From CAZNHL01 sp964572965 (lineage in GTDB: Bacteria > Bacteroidota > Bacteroidia > Cytophagales > UBA9547), in NCBI GenBank assembly GCA_964572965.1, contig CAZNHL010000019.1, forward strand, positions 1 through 56,416: 56,416 nucleotides of DNA, in the 5' to 3' direction. This document shows, piece by piece, positions 25,038-34,007 of the stretch. Position numbers and translations under genes: made by a program. The first letter of the stretch is position 1. Every line of letters begins with the position of its first letter. The notes below the pieces were generated by a model. That model had not been told where the DNA came from, did no database searches, and saw only the letters and a list, made by a program, of their open reading frames with translations.

Positions 25038-26345
25038 ATGATGAAAATTCTTTTTCTCACCTATTATTGGCCGCCTGCTGGCGGTCCCGGTGTACAACGC
25101 AGTGTTAAGTTTGTAAAATACTTCCCTTTTTTTGGGGTGAAAGCATCTGTTATTTCGGTTGATCCGTCTAAGGGGAATTATCCGGTATTGGATAGTAGTC
25201 TTTCAAAAGAGGTTGATAGTCAGGTAGAAGTAATAAGAACGGGGAGTTTTGAACCTTTCGAATTATATGGAAAATTAAAAGGGGGCAAAAAGCAAGCCGG
25301 TTATGATGCTTTTGTAAATGAGGCTGTAGGTTCTTTCAAAGATAAACTGGCAAGATTTATCCGTGGTAATTTTTTTATACCTGATGCGAGGAGAGGCTGG
25401 AATAGTTTTGCATATAATGCTGCCAGAGAGCAATTAGTTAATACAAAAGATATCCAGTGTGTTTTTACTTCCAGTCCGCCACATTCTACTCAGTTGATCG
25501 GACTGAAGCTTAAAAAACAGTTGAGTTTGCCTTGGGTAGCTGATTTAAGAGATCCGTGGACAGACATCTATTATAAAGATTTGTTGCTACAAACTTTTTT
25601 AGCGAAGCGCTTAAATGCATCTTATGAAAAAAAAGTGCTGGAAAATGCGGATGCAGTTTTAGTAGTAAGTGAGCCGATAAGACAACTTTTTATTGCCAAA
25701 TCACCTAAAATCAATCCCGATAAAATTCATGTTATCCCAAACGGGTTTGATGAGTCAGATTTTGAAGGGTTAATTTATAGGCCTAATTCAGAATTTATAA
25801 TTACTTATACAGGCACAATTTCGCAGGACTATAATATTGGTACTTTTCTGAAAGTTGCAGCAACTTTAAATAAAGGGTTATGTCAAGGGCATTTGAAACT
25901 TAGATTTGTCGGAAAGATAAGCAAGGGGCTTTTGGAGCAGATTGAAAATGAGGGCTTGTCAAAACAGACTGAGTTTATTGCTCATGTGACTCACGAAGAG
26001 GCATTGAAATATATGACCGGAACAGAAATGCTGCTATTGGCCATTCCTGATAAAAAAGGTAATGAAGGAATTCTGACTGGTAAACTGTTTGAGTACCTTG
26101 CGGCATTAAGACCAGTTTTAGGAATAGGGCCTGTAAATGGCAGTGCAGCAGCAATTGTAGAAGAATGTGAGGCTGGTATATTTGTTGATTATCGGGATGA
26201 AGAAAAAATGAGTGTTTTTCTATCAGAGAAATTCGAGCAGTGGAAAAATGGCAATCAGACGAATAATATTAACAATGTATATTTGAAGTATAGTAGAAAA
26301 AGTCAGGCTTGTCTGGTTGCAGATATTATAAAAGGACTGGTTTAA
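25038..26345 (+). CDS. Glycosyltransferase, GT4 family
   Basis: A 435-residue GT-B enzyme. MKILFLTYYWPPAGGPGVQRSVKFVKYF is the typical N-terminus of this GT4 subgroup, with VFTSSPPHSTQLIGLKLKKQ near residue 140 and VADLRDPWTDIYY near 168. The C-terminal domain shows KLFEYLAALRPVLGIGP near residue 352. A second ATG one codon downstream is equally possible. A -7-like box (TATTTTTG) ends 8 bases before the start. The permease gene follows after 47 bases, perhaps on the same transcript. Its glycan is unknown. Confidence 0.85.
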   Translation: MMKILFLTYYWPPAGGPGVQRSVKFVKYFPFFGVKASVISVDPSKGNYPVLDSSLSKEVDSQVEVIRTGSFEPFELYGKLKGGKKQAGYDAFVNEAVGSFKDKLARFIRGNFFIPDARRGWNSFAYNAAREQLVNTKDIQCVFTSSPPHSTQLIGLKLKKQLSLPWVADLRDPWTDIYYKDLLLQTFLAKRLNASYEKKVLENADAVLVVSEPIRQLFIAKSPKINPDKIHVIPNGFDESDFEGLIYRPNSEFIITYTGTISQDYNIGTFLKVAATLNKGLCQGHLKLRFVGKISKGLLEQIENEGLSKQTEFIAHVTHEEALKYMTGTEMLLLAIPDKKGNEGILTGKLFEYLAALRPVLGIGPVNGSAAAIVEECEAGIFVDYRDEEKMSVFLSEKFEQWKNGNQTNNINNVYLKYSRKSQACLVADIIKGLV

Positions 26346-26392
26346 TAAATGGATTTTCATTTTAATTTAAAATTTGACAATTTTGCGTTCCT

Positions 26393-27856
26393 ATGATCAA
26401 GAAGATCGATAAGTTAGTTCTCGACGCATTTTTTGGGCCATTCATTCTAACGACATGTGTGGTCACTTTCATATTGCTTATGCACTTTATGCTAGGCTAT
26501 CTGGATGACTTTGTTGGTAAAGACCTTGGTATATTGGTTTTTGCAAAGCTGATGTTTTATTTCGCGGCCAATATTTTGCCGGTTGGTATGCCTCTCGCTG
26601 TATTACTGGCTTCTTTGATGACTTATGGCAACCTCGGAGAGCACTTTGAACTTACGGCTATTAAGGCTTCAGGTATTTCATTAATAAGAACTCTCAGGTC
26701 TCTTTTTGTTTTCGCTATATTACTTACTATTGGTGATTTTCTCTTTCAGGATTATGTTGTCCCAAGAGCCAACTTGAAAGCGTTCAGTTTGCTTTATGAT
26801 ATTCGTCAGAAAAAGCCGACGCTTGATTTTAAAGAAGGCTCATTCTATAATGGGTTACCTGGTTACAGTGTAAAAGTGACTAAAAAAACAGGTGACGGTA
26901 AGTCGTTAAAGGGTGTTATTATATATGATCATACAGCCGGCAGAGGAAATACTCAGATAGTGATAGCAGATTCAGGCCGAATGCAGTTAGTGCAGGATGA
27001 CCGTTACCTGGAGTTGTATTTGTACACCGGTAACAGTTATTCCGAAGTTCAGGACAATAATGGAGCACCTGCTGAAAATTATCTTCGTCAGGAGTTTAAA
27101 GAGTTGAAATTTTTGTTCAGTCTGGAGTCTTTTTCTATGAGTAGAACAAAAGAAGAGTTGTTTTCAAGCCATCGTGTTATGCGGGATGTTTTTGAATTAA
27201 GTAATGACATTGATTCATTGAACAGAGAGTCGGCCAGAGTTAGAAGTTCTGTAAAAGCCAATATTGTAAACCTGTATAATTACCATCAGAAAGATAATAT
27301 TCTGTTGGGTAGTTCTAAACCGGTTGATTTGTCGAGGTTGAAACCTGTAGAGGCAAACAAAGAGAAAACGGCTCAGATTCTGGCACAGGCTACCAATAAT
27401 GCCAGAAGTGTAAAATCTTATCTGTATAGTTTTGTTGAAAGAGTTAATTATATAGAAAAAGATTCGCGTGAGTTTGCCATTGAAATGGATTTGAAATTTA
27501 CGCAGGCTATCGCTTGTGTTATCATGTTTTTGATAGGTGCCCCTTTGGGTGCCATTATTAAAAAAGGTGGTCTGGGTTTGCCAATATTGATTTCGGTAAT
27601 CTTTTTCGTAATCTATTATGTATTGTGCATGGCCGGCAAAATGTGGGCCAAAGAAGGGGTGATGGAAGTACATACTGCTATGTGGATGGCCAATGTAGTT
27701 CTTCTGCCAATTGGATTGTTCTTGTTAAGGCAGGCAAAAAATGATAGCCGTATTCTTGAAACAGATTACTTTGCTGTGCTAATTGATAAGCTGAAGCAAA
27801 AGTTTAAAAATTTCAGGAAGAAGAAAAAGGCTAAAATAAAGCCTTTAGAGGTGTAA
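26393..27856 (+). CDS. LptF/LptG-type (YjgP/YjgQ) lipopolysaccharide export permease
   Basis: A 487-residue inner-membrane protein. The first three membrane helices lie at about residues 15-125 and the last three at about 375-465, with a large periplasmic beta-jellyroll region between (including SFYNGLPGYSVKVTKKTGDGKSLKGVIIYDH). The N-terminus KKIDKLVLDAFFGPFILTTCVVTFILLM is the LptF/G hallmark. It would work with LptB and LptC, which are not here, to extract LPS from the inner membrane. The insertion rich in Ser and Asn around residues 255-350 makes it longer than the roughly 360 residues of E. coli LptF, as is common in Bacteroidota. Confidence 0.88.
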   Translation: MIKKIDKLVLDAFFGPFILTTCVVTFILLMHFMLGYLDDFVGKDLGILVFAKLMFYFAANILPVGMPLAVLLASLMTYGNLGEHFELTAIKASGISLIRTLRSLFVFAILLTIGDFLFQDYVVPRANLKAFSLLYDIRQKKPTLDFKEGSFYNGLPGYSVKVTKKTGDGKSLKGVIIYDHTAGRGNTQIVIADSGRMQLVQDDRYLELYLYTGNSYSEVQDNNGAPAENYLRQEFKELKFLFSLESFSMSRTKEELFSSHRVMRDVFELSNDIDSLNRESARVRSSVKANIVNLYNYHQKDNILLGSSKPVDLSRLKPVEANKEKTAQILAQATNNARSVKSYLYSFVERVNYIEKDSREFAIEMDLKFTQAIACVIMFLIGAPLGAIIKKGGLGLPILISVIFFVIYYVLCMAGKMWAKEGVMEVHTAMWMANVVLLPIGLFLLRQAKNDSRILETDYFAVLIDKLKQKFKNFRKKKKAKIKPLEV

Positions 27857-27906
27857 TTCGCTTTCCTGGAATAATCCGGGAGGTTGATCAAAAAAGCTAA
27901 TAGGTG

Positions 27907-27937
27907 TTGTACATAAATAATCTTTGTCGTACATTTG
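27907..27937 (+). promoter_or_regulatory. rpsO-pnp promoter
   Basis: TTG at 27907-27909, a 20-nt spacer, TACATTTG at 27930-27937; the start codon of rpsO is 54 bases further on. Confidence 0.7.
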
Positions 27938-27991
27938 TAGTTAGCGATAACATAATTAGTGCTGTAAATAATTTAAAACGGAGATAATACA

Positions 27992-28270
27992 ATGACGTAT
28001 TTGACTACAGAAGTAAAAAAAGAGGTTTTTCAAAAAGCTAGCCTGCAATCATCAAAAACAGATACAGGTTCGGTAGAAGCCCAAGTTGCATTGTTCACTT
28101 TCAGGATCAATGAAATCAACAAACATCTTTCAACAAACAAGAAAGATAGTTCTTCAAGATTAGGTTTGTTGAAACTGGTAGGTAAGAGAAGAAGATTGTT
28201 AGATTATATACATCACAAAGATATCAACAGATACCGCGCATTGATCGCGAAGTTGGATCTTAGAAAGTAA
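27992..28270 (+). CDS. rpsO: 30S ribosomal protein S15
   Basis: A 92-residue primary binder of the 16S rRNA central domain. The family pattern TGSVEAQVALFTFRINEINKHL lies near residue 24, followed by the conserved LLKLVGKRRRLLDYI segment near residue 62. The length is close to the usual 89 residues. It precedes pnp, the conserved rpsO-pnp order known from many bacteria. Confidence 0.97.
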   Translation: MTYLTTEVKKEVFQKASLQSSKTDTGSVEAQVALFTFRINEINKHLSTNKKDSSSRLGLLKLVGKRRRLLDYIHHKDINRYRALIAKLDLRK

Positions 28271-28286
28271 TTCGATTTCACAAAGA

Positions 28287-28321
28287 GAGGGGATTCTAAA
28301 GAATTCCCTCTTCTTTATTTT
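28287..28321 (+). terminator. Hairpin between rpsO and pnp
   Basis: The stem GAGGGGATTCT / AGAATTCCCTC (one mismatch) is followed by a T-rich tract. A second small hairpin CCTTGC / GCAAGG with CTTTTT lies at 28328-28347. A partial terminator at this place would set the ratio of rpsO to pnp messages. Confidence 0.65.
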
Positions 28322-28370
28322 ATATCACCTTGCCTCGCAAGGCTTTTTCATTTTAACTCACTCGAATTAA

Positions 28371-30512
28371 ATGCTACCCCAAGTTATAACTAAGTCCCTC
28401 AAACTTGCCGATGGAAGAGAAATCTCTATCGAAACAGGTAAACTAGCTAAACAGGCGGATGGATCAGTAGTTCTAAGAATGGGCAACACAATGTTGCTTG
28501 CTACTGTTGTCGCGTCTAAAGAAGCAAAAGAAGGTGTTGATTTTCTTCCTTTGTCAGTTGATTACCAAGAGAAGTTCGCGGCAGCAGGCCGTATTCCCGG
28601 AGGCTTTTTAAGAAGAGAAGGACGTTTGTCTGATTCTGAGATACTAGTAAGCCGTTTGGTTGACAGAGCTATTCGTCCATTATTTCCTGATGATTTCCAT
28701 GCTGATGTTCAGGTTGGTATAGTTTTGATTTCCGGTGATGCTCAGGCTCTGCCGGATGCTTTGGCTGCATTTGCGGCTTCTGCAGCGATTGCTGTTACAG
28801 ATTTACCTTTCAATGGGCCGATATCTGAAGTACGTGTTATCAGAGCGGATGGCAAATATTTAGTTAACCCGGTTCCGGCCGATATCGCCCGTGCTGATAT
28901 CGACTTGATCGTTGCTGCTTCTATCAAAGATATTTTGATGGTGGAAGGTGAGTGTAATGAGGTTTCTGAAGCAGATATGCTTGAAGCAATCAAAGTTGCA
29001 CACGAAGCAATCAAAGATCAGTGCCGTCTTCAAATTGAATTAAAAGAAGCTGTAGGTAAACAAAAGGCTCGCGAATATTCTCATGAAACTCATGATGAAG
29101 AATTGAAGAGCAAAATGTGGTCTGAGCTTTACGATAAAGTATTGGCAGTAGCTCGTCGTTGTGAAAACAACAAGAGTCTTAGAGGCGAAGGCTTCAAAGC
29201 TGTTAAAAAAGAATTCATAGCTTCATTACCGGAAGATCACACTTATAGCTCTTTATTGATTGGCTGGTATTTCCACGATATCGAGAAGAAAGCGGCACGT
29301 GATCTTGTGTTGAACGATCGTATCCGTTTGGATGGTCGTAAATTGAACGAAATCCGTCATATCTGGTCTGAAATTGATTACTTGCCAAGTGCACATGGTT
29401 CTGCTGTGTTTACAAGAGGTGAAACTCAATCTTTGACTACTGTTACATTAGGTACTAAACTTGATGAACAGTTGATTGACAGTGCAATGGCTAAAGGTTC
29501 AAACAACTTTATGTTGCACTATAACTTCCCTGGTTTCTCAACCGGCGAAGTAAAACCTAACCGTGGCGTTGGCCGCCGTGAAGTAGGTCATGGTAACCTT
29601 GCACTTCGTGCTTTGAAAAAAGTGTTGCCGGAAAGCTACCCATACACTGTACGTGTTGTATCTGATATCCTTGAGTCTAACGGTTCGTCTTCAATGGCTA
29701 CTGTTTGTGCAGGTACATTGGCTTTGATGGATGCAGGTGTGCCAATTAAGGCTCCTGTAACAGGTATTGCAATGGGCTTGATCCTTGATTCTGAAACCGG
29801 TAAATATGCTGTATTGTCAGATATTCTGGGTGATGAAGATCACTTGGGTGACATGGACTTTAAAGTAACCGGTACTGCTGCAGGTATTACTGCTTGTCAG
29901 ATGGATATCAAAGTAGATGGCCTTTCTTATGAAATCCTTACAGAAGCGCTTAGCCAGGCACGTGAAGGACGTCTTCATATTTTGAATGAAATTTCTAAAA
30001 CAATTTCTACTCCGAAAACAGAACTTAAATCTCATGCTCCTCGTATTGAGGTCTTGGTGATAGAGAAAGAAATGATTGGCGCGGTAATCGGGCCGGGTGG
30101 AAAAATCATTCAGGATATCCAACGTACCAGCGGTGCAACTGTTGTTATAGAAGAAATTGACAACAAAGGCGTAATCAATGTTTTTGCGACAGACAAAACT
30201 GCTTTAGATATTGCAATGGGTAGAATTAAGGCTATTGTTGCAATACCGGAAGTAGGAGAAGTTTATGAAGGTAAAGTGAAGGCAATTATGCCATTCGGTG
30301 CTTTCGTAGAGTTCATGCCGGGTAAAGACGGTTTACTTCACATCTCTGAGATCAAATGGGAGCGCCTTGACACTATGGAAGGTGTACTTGAAGAAGGTGA
30401 AACAGTGAAAGTGAAATTGGTTGAAGTTGATAAGAAAACAGGGAAATTCAGACTTTCAAGAAAAGTTCTTCTTCCTAAACCAGAAACAAATATTTCTGAA
30501 GCGAGTAAATAA
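28371..30512 (+). CDS. pnp: Polyribonucleotide nucleotidyltransferase (PNPase)
   Basis: A 713-residue 3'-5' phosphorolytic exoribonuclease and degradosome component. Two RNase PH domains flank a helical linker: RPLFPDDFHADVQV near residue 103 in the first, and the active-site segment of the second, FSTGEVKPNRGVGRREVGHGNLA, near residue 390. The KH domain has VIGPGGKIIQDIQ near residue 572, and the S1 domain starts GEVYEGKVKAIMPFGAFVEF near 628. Length and domain order are complete. It is downstream of rpsO and upstream of rpoD. Confidence 0.98.
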   Translation: MLPQVITKSLKLADGREISIETGKLAKQADGSVVLRMGNTMLLATVVASKEAKEGVDFLPLSVDYQEKFAAAGRIPGGFLRREGRLSDSEILVSRLVDRAIRPLFPDDFHADVQVGIVLISGDAQALPDALAAFAASAAIAVTDLPFNGPISEVRVIRADGKYLVNPVPADIARADIDLIVAASIKDILMVEGECNEVSEADMLEAIKVAHEAIKDQCRLQIELKEAVGKQKAREYSHETHDEELKSKMWSELYDKVLAVARRCENNKSLRGEGFKAVKKEFIASLPEDHTYSSLLIGWYFHDIEKKAARDLVLNDRIRLDGRKLNEIRHIWSEIDYLPSAHGSAVFTRGETQSLTTVTLGTKLDEQLIDSAMAKGSNNFMLHYNFPGFSTGEVKPNRGVGRREVGHGNLALRALKKVLPESYPYTVRVVSDILESNGSSSMATVCAGTLALMDAGVPIKAPVTGIAMGLILDSETGKYAVLSDILGDEDHLGDMDFKVTGTAAGITACQMDIKVDGLSYEILTEALSQAREGRLHILNEISKTISTPKTELKSHAPRIEVLVIEKEMIGAVIGPGGKIIQDIQRTSGATVVIEEIDNKGVINVFATDKTALDIAMGRIKAIVAIPEVGEVYEGKVKAIMPFGAFVEFMPGKDGLLHISEIKWERLDTMEGVLEEGETVKVKLVEVDKKTGKFRLSRKVLLPKPETNISEASK

Positions 30513-30595
30513 TTCGCTTCGGAAACCTTTTTGGACTGGTATTTGTAATCATTATCACGACGATATTATATTAAGCTATTATTCTGAGGAAATAA

Positions 30596-31485
30596 ATGAG
30601 GCAGCTAAAAATTAGTAAGCAGATAACCAACAGGGAAAGCCAGTCTTTAGACAAGTACCTGCAGGAAATCGGGAAAGTAGATCTTTTAACCCCTGACGAG
30701 GAAGTTGACTTAGCCAAGAGGATCAGAGACGGGGACCAGCTTGCTCTTGAAAAGTTGACTAAAGCAAACTTACGTTTCGTAGTTTCTGTAGCCAAACAGT
30801 ATCAGAACCAAGGTTTGTCATTGGGCGATTTGATCAATGAAGGGAACCTGGGTTTGATTAAAGCAGCACAGCGTTTCGATGAAACACGTGGGTTTAAATT
30901 TATTTCTTACGCAGTTTGGTGGATTCGTCAATCTATCCTTCAGGCTTTGGCCGAACAGTCACGTATTGTTCGTTTGCCATTAAACAGGGTAGGTTCATTG
31001 AATAAAATCTCTAAAACATTCTCTGAACTGGAACAAAAATTCGAACGTGAGCCATCTCCGGATGAACTTGCGGAAGTATTGGAAGTTTCTACTTCTGAAG
31101 TTGTTGATACATGACGACCAGAGATTTTCAATGTATCAACAACNNNNNNNNNNGTCATGTATCTATGGATGCACCATTTATCCAAGGGGAAGAAAACTCT
31201 TTGCTGGATGTATTGGAAAATGATTCAGAAGATACTCCTGATTCAGGATTGATCAATGACTCATTGAGAAGAGAAGTTCAAAGAGCGCTTTCTACATTAA
31301 CGCAAAGAGAAGCAGACGTAATCACCCTATACTTTGGTTTGAATGGTGAACATTCAATGACATTGGAAGAAATCGGTGAAAAATTTAATTTGACCCGTGA
31401 ACGCGTTCGTCAGATCAAAGAGAAGGCTATCAGACGTTTACGTCATACATCAAGAAGTAAGGCTCTGAAACCTTACTTAGGATAA
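30596..31485 (+). CDS. rpoD: Primary sigma factor RpoD (interrupted by an assembly join)
   Basis: Group 1 sigma-70 factor of the short Bacteroidota type (about 287 residues when intact). Region 1.2 begins near SLDKYLQEIGKVDLLT. Region 2 has LGDLINEGNLGLIKAAQRFDETRGFKF and the -7-recognition SYAVWWIRQSIL. Region 3 starts RLPLNRVGSLN. Region 4 ends with the helix-turn-helix TLEEIGEKFNLTRERVRQIKEKAIRRLR. The frame breaks at 31112-31153 because the contig end folds back on itself and is followed by ten N. The reverse complement of 31112-31143 supplies the missing residues LKISGRH that join VVDT to VSMDAPF. The gene is therefore intact in the organism. Confidence 0.95.
31112..31153. other. Assembly fold-back plus 10-N gap inside rpoD
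   Basis: Bases 31112-31143 are the inverted copy of the sequence that should continue from 31099, followed by ten N. Read on the minus strand they encode VVDTLKISGRH in continuity with both flanks. Confidence 0.92.
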
Positions 31486-31510
31486 GAACATTTTAGTTTA
31501 TTTGTTTGTT

Positions 31511-31536
31511 AGAAAGGTCTCGAAGGAGACCTTTCT
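31511..31536 (+). terminator. rpoD terminator
   Basis: A perfect 11-bp stem AGAAAGGTCTC / GAGACCTTTCT with a GAAG loop, 25 bases after the rpoD stop. The T-tract after it is weak. Confidence 0.75.
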
Positions 31537-31617
31537 GATTTACTCCCCTTTTCGGGAAATAGATATTGGTACTTACCTTATTAAATAAATTATAAGACAT
31601 CAAAAAATAAATAAAAC

Positions 31618-32571
31618 ATGACAACTGAACACGTCAAAGTTTTGATCATTGGTTCCGGACCTGCAGGTTATACTGCTGCTATTTATGCATCCCGTGCAGG
31701 CTTAAAACCTGTACTGTACCAGGGCGCTCAGCCGGGAGGTCAATTGACAATCACAAATGAAGTTGAAAACTTTCCGGGCTATCCTGAAGGAATTCAGGGG
31801 CCGGAGATGATGGTAGAATTCCAACGTCAGGCGGAACGCTTTGGTGCTGAAATTCGCCACGGTTTGGCAACTTCTGTAAACTTCTCAAATCCTGATGCCG
31901 GTCATAAGGTGATCATTGATGAAGACCATGAAATTACTGCAGAAACAGTGATCATTGCTACAGGAGCTTCTGCTAAATGGTTAGGTTTACCGTCAGAGCA
32001 AAAGCTTTTATATGCTGGCGTATCTGCCTGTGCTGTTTGCGACGGTTATTTCTACAGAGGTAAAGATGTTGCCATTGTTGGTGCTGGTGATTCTGCTTGT
32101 GAAGAGGCTTCTTACCTGGCTAAACTTTGTAACAAAGTTTATATGATCGTAAGAAAAGGAGAAGGAGATATGCGTGCTTCTAAAATTATGCAGAAGCGTG
32201 TAATGTCTACTCCAAATATTGAAATACTGTGGCATGCTGAAACATTAGAAGTTTTAGGTGAAACAGAAGTTCAGGGAGCACGTGTGAAAAATAATGTAAC
32301 TGGTGAAGTAAGAGATCTGAAAGTAGATGGTTTCTTTGTGGCTATTGGCCATACTCCTAATACTGGAATCTTTAAAGGAACTCTCAAGCTGGATGAAGGA
32401 GGTTATATATTAACAGAACCTGGTACAACAAGAACTAATATTGAAGGCGTGTATGCCTGTGGTGATGTTCAGGATACTATTTATCGTCAGGCAGTAACAG
32501 CAGCCGGAAGTGGTTGTATGGCGGCTTTAGATGCTGAAAAATACCTGGCAGCAAGAGAGGTAGTGGCGTAA
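31618..32571 (+). CDS. trxB: Thioredoxin reductase
   Basis: A 317-residue FAD/NADPH disulfide reductase. The FAD motif GSGPAGYTAAIYASRAGL starts near residue 12, and the redox pair CAVC is at residues 138-141. The NADPH motif GAGDSACEEASYLAK lies near 155, and the final FAD-binding segment GVYACGDVQD near 278. It reduces thioredoxin and would feed the thioredoxin-fold proteins encoded a few kilobases away. Length is standard. Followed by a strong terminator. Confidence 0.96.
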   Translation: MTTEHVKVLIIGSGPAGYTAAIYASRAGLKPVLYQGAQPGGQLTITNEVENFPGYPEGIQGPEMMVEFQRQAERFGAEIRHGLATSVNFSNPDAGHKVIIDEDHEITAETVIIATGASAKWLGLPSEQKLLYAGVSACAVCDGYFYRGKDVAIVGAGDSACEEASYLAKLCNKVYMIVRKGEGDMRASKIMQKRVMSTPNIEILWHAETLEVLGETEVQGARVKNNVTGEVRDLKVDGFFVAIGHTPNTGIFKGTLKLDEGGYILTEPGTTRTNIEGVYACGDVQDTIYRQAVTAAGSGCMAALDAEKYLAAREVVA

Positions 32572-32592
32572 TTCAGAAAGCGTATTTAGCCC

Positions 32593-32630
32593 AAAGCCCC
32601 CGTGGAGAATTCTGCGGGGGCTTTTATTTT
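32593..32630 (+). terminator. trxB terminator
   Basis: The stem AAAGCCCCCG / CGGGGGCTTT has a 12-nt loop, followed by TATTTTT. Confidence 0.88.
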
Positions 32631-32801
32631 TGCGGTACATTGGTACCGTTTTATAATGTTACCGGAGAATACTTACCAGATCTATTTAATCTGGAATTTT
32701 GAATCCTAGACAGCGAAACTCTATGTTATCTCTGGGAGAAAAACATAAGAGATGATAGAAGAAGATAGTCATTTAAGTTTTTGGGGCTATAATAATTTAT
32801 C

Positions 32802-32836
32802 AAAAGTCCTGTCGTTATATTGCGGCAGGACTTTTT
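32802..32836 (+). terminator. Orphan terminator upstream of the M23 gene
   Basis: The stem AAAAGTCCTG / CAGGACTTTT and a T-run, with no gene between it and the trxB terminator. It could end a small RNA or act as a second terminator. Confidence 0.75.
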
Positions 32837-32876
32837 TGTGAAAGTATTTGTTATGGAGTTATCAACTCTGTTTTTA

Positions 32877-32907
32877 TTGTCTTGAACCCACATATTGGTT
32901 ATATTTG
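32877..32907 (+). promoter_or_regulatory. Promoter of the M23/LysM peptidase gene
   Basis: TTG at 32877-32879, a 20-nt spacer, TATATTTG at 32900-32907. The predicted 5' leader is about 65 nt. Confidence 0.7.
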
Positions 32908-32980
32908 AAGTTCAGTGTTCAATAAACACTAATGGGCAGGAACGAGGGCGTTGATTCAATTAAGGTAAATTAATTATTGA

Positions 32981-34006
32981 ATGAGATTTATTAGACTTTA
33001 TATAGTAATAACAATTGTTTTAGTATCTGTAATTGATATTCTGGCACAGCACAATCCCAAACCTCCACGAGACTTCTCTAATATTAAAACTCCTGATTTC
33101 CGTTTTGTAGAACCTGATAGTTCTTATTTATATGAGGAAGAAACAGGAGAGCAACCCGAAAAAGATTTTTATGGGCATAATGATGAAGAGGATGAAGGAG
33201 AGGAAGATGATAACTTTATGTTCGACGGTGCCAAAGAAATGGTGATCGGTATGGAAGATACTTCAACAATCGGTGAAGGTGAAATCAGTATTGTTGAGGT
33301 CGAAGAAGAATTAAAAATGGATTGTGTATGGGTGAAAATTGCCGAGTATTATTCTATTTGGGATTCTCGTGCCGTTAACCCTTACAGAATTTCCGGACGG
33401 GAAATTGATAATGTATATATAGTGATGTATGATTCATTGAAAGGACATGCCTGGAGTATGCCTTTAGCGAACTCAAGACATATTACTTCCAACTTTAAAT
33501 TCAGGAATACCCGTTGGCATTATGGAGTAGATTTAGGACTCGCTACCGGCGATAGTATTCTTTCTGCTTTTGACGGTATTGTACGGATGTGTAGCTGGGA
33601 TGCGCGAGGATACGGGAACTATGTACTCGTCCGGCATTATAACGGGCTAGAGACGCTTTATGGTCACATGTCTAAGACAAGTGCCAAAGTTGGAGATTTG
33701 GTGAAAGCCGGTGATTTGCTCGGTTATGGTGGCAGTACGGGCAGAAGTTCCGGACCACATTTGCACTTTGAGGTCCGTTATGCAGGTAACCCTATAGACC
33801 CGTCCTATTTTTACGATTTCCCTAATATGTTATTGAGGTTTAAGCATACAACGCTTACGTCTCAGAATTTCGCTTATCAGACTCAGGCGCGCCTGGTTTA
33901 TTACCATACCGTTCGTTCAGGGCAGACACTTTCACATATTTCCAGAAAATATAATGTGCCTGTTNNNNNNNNNNTACGTGTAGGCCGAAGACTAAGAATT
34001 CGTTAA
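32981..34006 (+). CDS. M23 metallopeptidase with C-terminal LysM (gap near the end)
   Basis: An exported peptidoglycan endopeptidase, about 341 residues as assembled. A signal peptide (residues 4-22) is followed by a Glu/Asp-rich linker (EEDEGEEDDN near residue 70). The LytM/M23 domain has the zinc ligands HYGVD near residue 180 and HLHFE near residue 261, with YGHMS between. The C-terminus is a LysM domain starting HTVRSGQTLSHISRKYNVPV. Ten N then replace what should be roughly 15 residues before LRVGRRLRIR, so the true gene is longer than shown. The stop codon is 1 base before bshB1, so the two genes are coupled. Confidence 0.9.
   Translation: MRFIRLYIVITIVLVSVIDILAQHNPKPPRDFSNIKTPDFRFVEPDSSYLYEEETGEQPEKDFYGHNDEEDEGEEDDNFMFDGAKEMVIGMEDTSTIGEGEISIVEVEEELKMDCVWVKIAEYYSIWDSRAVNPYRISGREIDNVYIVMYDSLKGHAWSMPLANSRHITSNFKFRNTRWHYGVDLGLATGDSILSAFDGIVRMCSWDARGYGNYVLVRHYNGLETLYGHMSKTSAKVGDLVKAGDLLGYGGSTGRSSGPHLHFEVRYAGNPIDPSYFYDFPNMLLRFKHTTLTSQNFAYQTQARLVYYHTVRSGQTLSHISRKYNVPVXXXXRVGRRLRIR
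33965..33974. other. 10-N scaffold gap inside the LysM domain
   Basis: The gap size is arbitrary. Comparing with an ordinary LysM repeat suggests that about 40-45 bases are missing. Confidence 0.95.
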
Positions 34007-34007
34007 T

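Larger units (their letters stand above)
32572..32980 (+). other. 409-bp intergenic region: two terminators, hairpins and a promoter
   Basis: After trxB come its terminator, a small hairpin CGGTAC-ATTG-GTACCG (32633-32648) and a hairpin CCAGAT-N7-ATCTGG (32676-32694). These are followed by a second complete terminator at 32802-32836 with no ORF before it, then the promoter of the M23 peptidase gene. No coding frame of credible composition was found. The orphan terminator leaves room for a small RNA at roughly 32650-32836. Confidence 0.6.

Noticed and set aside
31111..31485. A second, separate sigma factor starting at 31111
   Set aside because: It is the C-terminal half of rpoD; the apparent new start lies in the inverted artefact sequence.
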